From the NCBI RefSeq assembly GCF_031143425.1, contig NC_090445.1:1193966691-1194030690 (forward strand): DNA of 64,000 nucleotides, read 5' to 3'. Shown here in pieces: positions 55,947 to 64,000 of the stretch (position 1 is the stretch's first letter; each line of letters opens with the position of its first letter). This DNA comes from Pleurodeles waltl. Its lineage: Eukaryota; Chordata; Amphibia; Caudata; Salamandridae. The notes under the pieces were generated by a model. That model did no database searches. It was not told the origin of the DNA and worked only from the letters and a program-made list of their open reading frames with translations. A program made the position numbers and the translations under genes.

Positions 55947-58274
55947 TTGGTGTACATATTGCACTACTGCAAGAGACACTCTTAATGGAGGGTGAGATGA
56001 TCAAGGGGTATACAAGAAATGGAGAGGTCAGTTATTTTCTGCCACATACTCCAACTATGCCTGGGGTGTTCTCACATGGATGGCCCCACAGGTCACCTTT
56101 CAAGTTTGCAGTTTCAGAGTGGACATTGAGGGGCATTACCTTATAGTGCACAGCCTTTTTGACGGTATGGAAGTATGCCTATTGAATGTCTGTGTCCCAA
56201 ATGTGGACGACAGTGAATTTTAACTTGGCCTGGTGAAAGAATCACTCGCATAAATAGGCATCTCTCTGCTATGGGTGGGGGACTTCAACTGTATACTGAT
56301 GGGCGGCTTGACTGCCATTCACCGTGGTTGCACACTAAGACACGTATGATGGACGCACTGCACAGAGCGATGGACCTCCTGCATTGTGGGAGGCATGGCG
56401 GGTGGCCCACCCGGAGGGTGGGAATTCACTGGCTATCTATTGACTGATAAGACTTACAGCCAGTTGGACTGGTTCTTAGTGTCCGGCGATGTGGCACCTG
56501 CCACTCTGCAGGCTCAAAGTTTGTTTCTATCAGATCATGCCCTGCTGTTGTGGTTCTAGGCGATGGGTCCCCACTTGGCACCTACACCCGGGGACCCTAG
56601 ATAACACATTATTAAGGGAGGAACTCTGCTAGGTGACTACCGCCTACTTTGGCACTAATTGGACATCCACCAAGCGGTGAGGGCTGGAAGGAGACACACT
56701 AAAGGTGGTGACGCACGGGGAGTGCCTGTCCAGAATCAGCAGCATAAAATGTCACTTTGAGTCTGAACTATCCAGGGTAGAGAAGGCACTGACAGATAAC
56801 CAGTGTATTGTGCACAAGGGGGGATTCCTTGCTGGAAGTGCAGCACAGAGTCACCGACATGTGGGACAGGTTAGACCATCTAACCAGAATGAATACCAAC
56901 AGAGGCTACATCCCAAAAATGATAAGTCAGAGAGGATGTCACGTTGCATGGCTCTGGGCCTGGATGGCCTACTGGTAGAATACTGGCAGTACTCTGGACT
57001 GTTATTACCCTGCCTGTTAGAGACCCTTCGGGGATCTAGAAATAGTGGTTGTTTGCCACAGTCCATGAGGGAGGTCCAAATTGTCATGTTCCTGATGCCC
57101 GGTAAGGACCAGATGGATTTCGGCTCCTTCTGCCTCCTGTCCATGCTATGAGTGGACATAACAATCCTGGCTAAGTTCCTGGCTCTGCATCTGGGTGGGG
57201 TAATAGCCCATCTGGTGCACAAAGAGCAGTGTGGTTTCATTCCTAAGAGTGGGAAACAAATGAACCTATGAACCTATGGAGGCTGTCCCATGTCCTGCAC
57301 TCGGTTGCGGGCGCCAACCTTCAGGCTTCAGTGGTGTCATTATACATTGAGAAAGGTTTCAATATGCTTGGTTGGGATTACCTCTGGTGCCTGCTGAGGA
57401 AGATGAGACTGGGACGGTATATCTTTTGTGGGTGCATCTCCTGTATGTCCAGCTGGTGGCACAGGTCCAGAATGGGACTGTGATCTTGGAGTGTTTTTCT
57501 ATAGGGAGGAGCACGAGACAGGGTTGCCCCATGTCCCTCTTCTGTGTGCCCTGGCGACAGAGCCACTGGCGATCCAGTTGCACCTTGACATGGACAGATA
57601 GAGGGTAGTGGTGGATGGCTGCACTCCTGCCGTCTTTCTTTATGCATACGATGTGATTACATACGTCGCCCACCCAGAATACTTGGTGGAGGCAAGGCTG
57701 GAGGTCATGGTGGAGTTCAGAGTGTTTCCTGGCTTATGAGTCAGACACCAGAAGTCAAGTCTTTTCCCCCTGGCTGCTTTGGTGGGGGTGGTTATGGATG
57801 ACCTCCCTGCGACAGGACTGTGCTGGGAATGAGATCACCTTTGGTTCTTGGGCATACAGGAGTCCCATTCCGATGAAGCCAATTGTAGCCTGAAAATGGG
57901 GTTCTTAACCATTCTGAGGCCTCAATCTGCTTCTGGAATTGCCTAACTCTCTGCATAACTGGTCTAGTGGCGCTGAGCAGAATGGTGTTGCTTCTGAGCT
58001 GCCCATATGTCTTGCAGAATTCCTTCTGTTGAATACATTGGGCTACCTTTACCAGACTGAATAGTCTTCTTGTGTCTTTGGTATGGGCTGGCAAACAGAG
58101 CAGAGTGACACTAGAGGTGTTAAAGTTAGACATAGAACTGGGGTCCTGGGCCTTCTAGACCTGCAATTGCATTACTTTGCTGGGCTGGTCCAATATGCGG
58201 CACACTGGTGCATGGATATGCCCACATAGAGAAAGGAAATTACTAGCAGGCTAGGTTACGGGGACCCTATATCT

Positions 58275-58367
58275 GTTATATATCTATATATATTACGTTA
58301 TAATATATATATATATTACGATATAATATATATATATATTACGATATAATATATTATATTATATCTA

Positions 58368-58418
<51 letters not shown>

Positions 58419-58438
58419 GTTGTATATCTATATATATT
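58275..58438. repeat. (AT)n microsatellite
   Basis: TATATA runs with interspersed TATTACG and TCTATC units, flanked on both sides by TACGGGGAC. This suggests expansion inside LINE B ORF2, with a short flanking duplication. Confidence 0.85.
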
Positions 58439-59740
58439 ACGGGGACTCCCTGAATATCTGATGAGGGGCTCTAGTCTCTTGGATGACTGCCCATTCATAG
58501 ACCAGCAGGCCGCGGACATATGGGAGCAAGAAGTCACACATGTCCTACAGAGGGCTCCATTTGTCAGACTCTTGCCCCTCAAGTGGCTGTCCTGCTTCAG
58601 ACAAATACAATCTGTGACGGAGCTAGTGCATTGGTATGAAGGGGGCTGCACCACGGTTGGTGATTTATACTTTAATGGTGCTTTCCTCACTATGGAGGAG
58701 GAGATGAACTCTTATCTGCTATGTGCTGGCCAATTTCTACAATATGCCAAGGTATCCCGTATGACAAGAGAGCTAGGGGCTGGTTTCCCTGCAAAGCTGT
58801 AGGTGTCACAGCACTGCAGCTACTCATACACCCGGGTTCCTCCAGGGGCCACATCTCCCACATATATGAAGCCCCGAAGCCAGACCATAGGATAGACATG
58901 TCAGGAATCCGATTGATCTGCCAGAGCCTCTCACAGATCGTGAATGGAGAAGGGTCTTTGCACAGGTCCGTGAGGTTGTCAGTAATCCCCACTTCAAATT
59001 CACCCAATTCTATTACCTACATCTCACTAACCTAACCCCTCACCAGCTTTACAGTTTTGATATGACACGATCTCCTGCTTGCCCCAGATGGAGGGTGGTG
59101 CCAGTGACAATTTTCCATATGACATGGAAATGTGAGAAATTGCAATATTACTGGGATGGAATATTGCAGGGGTTGCGGGGGTCACTTGGGTCTCCGTTCA
59201 GACCTCGTTCAGACACTGCTTGCTAGGGGTGCTTCCTACCCTACGACGGGGATTCGGATGAACCACCGATTCCCCCACTTAGGGCTTGTGCTGGCCAAGC
59301 AGCAAATATCCATCCACTGGATGCACCTCGCCCCACGTTGGGCATCTGGAGGGGGGACCTGCGCAGATAGGGAGTAGCTGAGGAATTATAGCTCTGGATG
59401 GCCCACAGAGATGAGAGTGAAGAGAGACCTGGAGATATGGGGCACTATGTTGGAGGGATTTCTGTATGCGTGGCTACACCCAGTGGTATCTACTGGGCAC
59501 TCTTTGGTGGTGGATTTGGGGGCACCTGCACTGGGTGCACCAGATCCGGCCTCTGGAGTCTTGTATGGGGTGCACGCTGATGCCCCTGCCACCTAGGAAG
59601 TTATAGAATGGCTAAACCTGTCCACTCCTCTTGGTTGTCAATGGCTGCTGTCCCTCCCTGGACCCCACTTGTTGCCGCTGCTCGGTCCCTGGCCCTGGAC
59701 CTCTTGTGGCCTTGTGGGCGGGATGTGGTTGGGAGAGTAA

Positions 59741-59763
59741 CACGCACACACACTCACACACAC
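59741..59763. repeat. short CA microsatellite
   Basis: An ACGCACACACACTCACACAC run in the LINE B 3' region. Confidence 0.7.
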
Positions 59764-60120
59764 CGTTTCTACACTGCACTGATGTTATGCATTGCTGTTG
59801 ATTAAGATTCAATGTTTTTTTTTACCTTTAAGTTCTTTAAATTACTTGTTCAGAAAGCACAATGCTAGTACAGTCTTCGATATACCCCTTCGCTGCTTCG
59901 TTGAGGTGCCAAGGTTGCATATTGAATAGCAGAGACCACAGAAGCAGGTCCTTGGCCCTCTCAAAGTGTACCGTTAATGTTATCATTGATCCTGCTGCTT
60001 AAAGACCATGCTGGGACACCCTGACCTCTGTATGTTACATTGACCTCTATATTATGATGTTCACATATACTGCCTGTTACTGCTCAATAAAAACAAGTTT
60101 TAAAAAAAACGTTTCACCTG

Positions 60121-61072
60121 TGTCCACTATACTTCTTCTCTTTCTGCTTTGTGTTTTATAGGTCGCCTGAATCCTTGTCCCTTGAATGTTCCTGTCACCA
60201 GAAAATCGTGAGTGTAACCTGTAGATTTAAAGGCACAAGTTTCCCTAAAGTTTAGTTACCCTTCAGACTCTAGTCTGACATGGCGTGATAATATACAGGT
60301 CACAATGAAAGAAATTACACCTTAACTAGCTGTGGGACCACAGTAACTTTGAACTGTGTGCATAGAGGCTAGCATAGGCCTTAGCTCAATCTTGTCACAG
60401 GATCTTCAGAGCCTCATCAGCCACTTCAATGGTGTTCTTGATATTGGTCATGAGGAATTTTTGTGGTACACATTTTATTTACTTGGGTACTCTGAATTCA
60501 GCACCTGTGGCTTCAGTCTACATAGTCGTCCAGTGTGATAGATAGCCAAGGCTGGACAGCTGCCAGATTTAGATCCAGAGTCCTTACAAATGAATCCTTG
60601 TACAAACCAAGATCTGAAATATGAAAATCCCAGAGCAGACCTAAATGGAGTCCCGTAACAAAATATTCGCCAAAAGACCAGTATTATAGAACCTTTAAAG
60701 CCTTGAGTATGTGATCCATTGAACATAACGTTTACCTACCTGTTACAAAAAAACATGTTTCTAAACACTAGCAAAACCTATAGAAAGCCTCACTCATTTG
60801 CTCTTGCTTTCTAGGGAGTGACTTGGTTACCCAACTGGGGTGCAATAATAATACGGATATAACTATGGCTCTCAGATGCTAGTACTGAAAGCTAGTACCC
60901 ACAGAGGATACCTCCCAATAACCACTCACAGCCTTTCAAAAGGCATTTAAATACAAAACAAAAAAATAAGTTGGCATGGCAGTTGAGTTTTGTGCCTTTT
61001 TACATTTCAAGCACTGGATCGAAGTGACCAGCACATTGCTAGCCACTACCTCATAATAACTACTGTTATCTG
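60121..61072. other. unassigned DNA, no gene recognised
   Basis: About 950 bases of ordinary composition with only short frames. I saw no repeat, element end or exon that I can support. Confidence 0.45.
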
Positions 61073-61622
61073 CCCAATCGCTGCCTGTGCTGGGGGCGGG
61101 AGCAGCCCCTTTAAAGGATTTTCGCGCGCCCGTTGCCGCGGGACACGCTTGTTGATCGTCAAGGCAGGGGGCAGGAGCCAAGCCCCTCTGCCCATTCGCT
61201 GCCTGTGCTGGGGGCGGGAGCAGCCCCTTTAAAGGATTTTCGTGCGCCCGCTGCCGCGGGACGCGCTTGCTGATCGTCAAGGCAGGGGGCAGGAGCCAAG
61301 CCCCTCTGCCCATTCGCTGCCTGTGCTGGGGGCGGGAGCAGCCCCTTTAAAGGATTTTCGCGCGCCCGCTGCCGCGGGACGCGCTTGCTGATCGTCAAGG
61401 CAGGGGGCAGGAGCCAAGCCCCTCTGCCCAATCGCTGCCTGTGCTGGGGGCGGGAGCAGCCCCTTTAAAGGATTTTCGCGCGCCCGCTGCTGCGGGGCGC
61501 GCTGGCTGATCGTCAAGGCAGGGGGCAGAAGCCAAGCCCCTCTGCCCATTCGCTGCCTGTGCTGGGGGCGGGAGCAGTCCCTTTAAAGGATTTTCGCGCG
61601 CCCGCTACCGCGGGACGTGCCC
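61073..61622 (+). promoter_or_regulatory. tandem 118-bp monomers heading LINE C
   Basis: Units start at 61073, 61191, 61309, 61427 and 61545, exactly 118 bases apart. There are four full copies and one partial that diverges at about 61620. They are GC-rich with a shared CCCCTTTAAAGGATTTTCGCG core and differ at only a few positions. The array lies directly upstream of a LINE reading frame. Tandem 5' monomers act as promoters in some L1 families (for example in mouse), so a promoter role is inferred. Confidence 0.7.
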
Positions 61623-61862
61623 GGGCAAAGCCCAGGCCAAGGGCGGGCCCGTCCTGCACCCGTCAGCGACCGGAAGAGGCTGGGCTGGGCCATACCCCTT
61701 ATCTTTGCCCCTGGGCTTGCCTCACACTCGCCAGCAGCAGGGACTGAGGAGTCTACAAGTGAGGTGAGGGATCGTTAGCTGACCTTCAGCAGGTGGGGTC
61801 CGTAGGCCAAGCACGCCACGTACCTTGGGCCTACTGGAGGTACTCGGATCTAAGAAGGCAAG

Positions 61863-62461
61863 ATGGGCAGACGGCGAGGGGGGGGGCTGAAGAAAAGCAT
61901 GGGTCTAATAAAACCTTAGATGGTTTTTTACAAAAGGCCGTTGGGGCACTTGAAAAAGAAATAGAGTTGGTGGAGCGTCGCCTAGCTGTTCCCTCCTCTT
62001 CAGTCACCAGTCCTGCCCGCGCTGATGATGCCCTACAGACCCCTTTACAAATGGAACCACAGACTGTGCCGCCTGCTGCTCTCTCCTATCCCTCTAGCAT
62101 TCCGCAGGAGCACTTGGGTCCATTGTCTAACGAATCTAATGCCCTCCCCGTGCCATCTAGATCAAATCGGAGCTCCTCCATAGGAGGACCCTCAATTATT
62201 GTAGTCCCCAACTCTAAAGGGAAAAGGAAACAAAAGGAGCCCGTCATTAAAAACAAACGCTCTAGGACTTTAAGTCCCCCTAACCCGGCCCTGCCCCCTA
62301 ACAAGGATTTGACTCTAACCCCTTCAAAAAACACCAATGGCCGACAGGAGAACGAGTATATCAGGGATCTTATAAGAGAAGAGCTTTCCAAGCTGCTTCT
62401 TCCCATCGCAGCCCGCCTCCAAACGATAGAGGACAAACTTGGCGGTTTCATTAAGAGCTAA
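61863..62461 (+). pseudogene. LINE C ORF1-like protein, first part
   Basis: The best start is the ATG at 61863 (MGRRRGG). A nine-base G run (61878-61886) then puts the rest one base out of phase, after which the frame is open to the TAA at 62459-62461. The product has a helical stretch (KAVGALEKEIELVERRLA), a long Ser/Pro-rich linker, a basic cluster (KGKRKQKEP) and a C-terminal amphipathic helix (IRDLIREELSKLLLPIAARL). A coiled-coil RNA-binding ORF1 is plausible. The TAA may be the natural end or a nonsense mutation, because the same frame continues open beyond it. Confidence 0.5.
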
Positions 62462-64000
62462 CAGCCAGTACCTCTTCCTAACGTAGATATCCATTCCTAC
62501 CCCCACCACTCTCACCTCAACCAAGAACACATCGATGTTAGCAGATCATCTGCTCAAATGGGCAAGAGCCTTCTTCCCCCTAAAAAACAAGAATGGATCG
62601 GTTCTGTTGAAGCAGCCAACATCTTAAAGAACAAGCCTCCCAAGGTCCCAGCCCCTCTCCTAGAAGGTATAGTTCCCTTTAATAATACAGTACCCAATAT
62701 CGGTGATTCTAATTCAACCCATGACTATTTTCCAATAGGCCCCCAGAAGAGGGTCCAGATCAATGGTTTGACTGGATTGAGAGCATTGTACCTTCCACCG
62801 GCGTCATGCCCATATGTTCTCGTAATTACCAATGTACCTGTACTTAGAACCAAAACCCCGGAATCTTTCACTGAACTTAAAAACAAGGTTATACATTGGT
62901 TGCATAACAATGCAGGGCTTGCATTTTCCATGATTCCTCCGATACTGATGGCGAGAAGGGTTGCGTGGGTGGGCTCTTTAGAAAAAACTGTCTCAGGGGA
63001 CTGTATTGTTATCAACTTCAATTCCCCTGATCTTGTACAGTTGCTTTTTGCTAACGCTAACAGACCCTATCCTTTAGCAGACAAAGTCTCTCTGTGCCGA
63101 CTACAAGCGTTCTATCCTCCCTCTTTACCACCTGTGAATAGGCAATTGCAAAGAGTTCCCCCTGATACTCAGATTCAGCCTATCCCCGAGTTTGGCCCTA
63201 GATATTCTTCGGCGTCTCTCTCTGAGACAGACAGACTAAGAGATGGTCCTTGGGAGGTGGCTTTGAGTAGTCTTGAAATCGAGCACATTAGCCATCCTGT
63301 CTTTAGTGACCTAACCTCTGTAATTCCAGCGATTCTGACAATCCCTCCCTGCAACCCTGGGCCTATTTGCCCGGATACCTCACCAGACAGGAACACAACT
63401 TATGCAATATCTGGTGAAGTGAATAACCTACAGGGCGAGAAAGACATAGATCACTGTAAATTCGTGGGGAATAGCATGGCCTCCAGCCGCACCTCTCCCG
63501 GTAGGACACACTCCCTGACAGAAGCTGGGTTTTCTAAAACAACTGACTCCGATTTGGTTCTCAGCTGGAACATCGCAGGGCTAGAAAACAAACTGCAGAG
63601 CCCGGTATGGGGTCAATTCATTGATGAGCATCAGATCGGTCTCTTTCAAGAAACATGGGCACTGGGACCCAATTACAGACTAGGCTTTTAAAGCTACTGG
63701 GTTGCAGCACGCAAGACACCCGGTGGGAGATCATCGGTAGTGCTTCTTATATGGTTAAGCAGTTCTCTTATGTGTAAAGCTGAAGCAATTGACACGGGCT
63801 GCCCAGATTTACAGGCCTTAGCAGTAACGATCTCTGAGGAGAAATCTTTACTAATAATTAATACCTACAATAGGAGCGTGGGAAGCCATTATGACTCTGA
63901 TGCCCTGTCCTCATTGGACAACTTCTTCAAAAATAATTCATCTCACTACATCTTGATTGGAGAGGATCTTAATGTTACATTTGAGCCCAATCCCCTGGTC
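62462..64000 (+). pseudogene. LINE C second part: unknown domain plus endonuclease start
   Basis: In the same frame as the preceding ORF, this is open from 62462 with an ATG at 62558, through a stop at 63689-63691, to the window end. Residues from 62558 to about 63530 form an unrecognised domain with alternating hydrophobic stretches (SCPYVLVITNVPV, GDCIVINFNSPDLVQLLF), reminiscent of an RNA-binding fold. From about 63554 it is an apurinic endonuclease: VLSWNIAGLENKL, FQETWAL, then SLLIINTYNRS and HYILIGEDLN. A single TAA interrupts the endonuclease. Whether ORF1 and ORF2 are normally fused in this family is open. Confidence 0.55.

Larger units (their letters stand above)
55285..59592 (+). 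pseudogene. LINE B ORF2 (endonuclease-RT, heavily broken)
   Basis: It starts near the ATG at 55285/55288 with the endonuclease motif FVTWNVRGLN. It is then interrupted by the MITE at 55379-55946 and resumes with LLQETLLMEG. RT fragments are readable at 56930-57340 (LLETLRGSRNSG, IVMFLMPGKDQ, then HKEQCGFIPKSG) and at 57640 (YAYDV, where the catalytic box FADD or YADD is expected). Many stops and shifts occur and an AT-rich microsatellite interrupts 58275-58438. It is non-functional. Confidence 0.72.
52381..60110 (+). mobile_element. LINE B: second L1-like retrotransposon with nested insertions
   Basis: The order is 5' region (52381-53300), intact ORF1 (53301-54110), decayed ORF2 (55285-about 59592), AATAAA (60089-60094) and a poly-A run (60103-60110). 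Two MITEs (54638-54873 and 55379-55946) and an AT microsatellite (58275-58438) have been added. It is related to LINE A by ORF1 and ORF2 motifs but differs in sequence, so a different subfamily. Confidence 0.82.
61073..64000 (+). mobile_element. LINE C: 5' part of an APE-type non-LTR element (runs off window)
   Basis: The order is monomer array, leader, ORF1-like region and an endonuclease that continues past 64000. The endonuclease style (LSWNIAGL, FQETWAL, ILIGEDLN) is unlike LINE A and B and closer to the CR1/Jockey-type group. The clade cannot be fixed without the RT. Confidence 0.65.

Overview
This window looks like intergenic, transposon-dominated DNA from a vertebrate with a very large genome. 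The best guess is a salamander (newt or axolotl type). I infer this from the combination of a DIRS-type tyrosine-recombinase retrotransposon, PIF/Harbinger elements with GGCCCTCATT-type ends, several L1-like LINEs, two different endogenous retroviruses (one foamy-like) and long degenerate minisatellites. I see no host protein-coding gene, tRNA, rRNA or CRISPR array. Prokaryotic signals such as ribosome binding sites and operons do not apply here.

Layout. 1-2290: unassigned DNA with one terminal-inverted-repeat (MITE-like) element at 210-738. 2291-38245: a degenerate minisatellite domain, purine-rich on the + strand and built around GTGGAGAG and ATGTACAGGGTG words. It is cut into pieces by later insertions: (i) ERV1 (5912-16644, + strand), which landed with a 4-bp GCGG duplication inside an L2/CR1-type LINE 3' end that was itself in the array; (ii) ERV2 (17570-27688, - strand), a young class I provirus with near-identical LTRs, a 4-bp GAGT duplication and a MITE inside gag; (iii) a PIF/Harbinger region (about 27805-36566) with two Myb/SANT-like genes, a HARBI1-type transposase on the opposite strand and internal minisatellites. 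39184-44594: a DIRS element with inverted terminal repeats, an internal complementary region, gag, RT/RNase H/methylase and an uninterrupted tyrosine recombinase. 45621-51835: a full-length but decayed L1-like LINE with a 14-bp target duplication. 52381-60110: a second L1-like LINE with an intact ORF1 and two MITEs inserted in it. 61073-64000: the 5' part of a third non-LTR element, headed by tandem 118-bp monomers and running off the window end.

How the parts relate. Each element follows its family's usual plan. The retroviruses carry LTR, primer-binding site, gag, pro-pol, env, LTR. The Harbinger region has divergent and convergent transposase and Myb-like genes. DIRS carries gag, RT and a recombinase between split repeats. 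The L1 elements have ORF1, ORF2 and a poly-A tail. Many reading frames are broken by one-base indels, several of them in homopolymer runs, so some breaks could be assembly errors.

Most unusual feature. A MITE family present twice (25319-25926 and 55379-55946, in opposite orientations) consists almost entirely of consecutive short perfect hairpins. Where the two copies differ in sequence, both arms of the hairpin have changed together, so the symmetry is kept.
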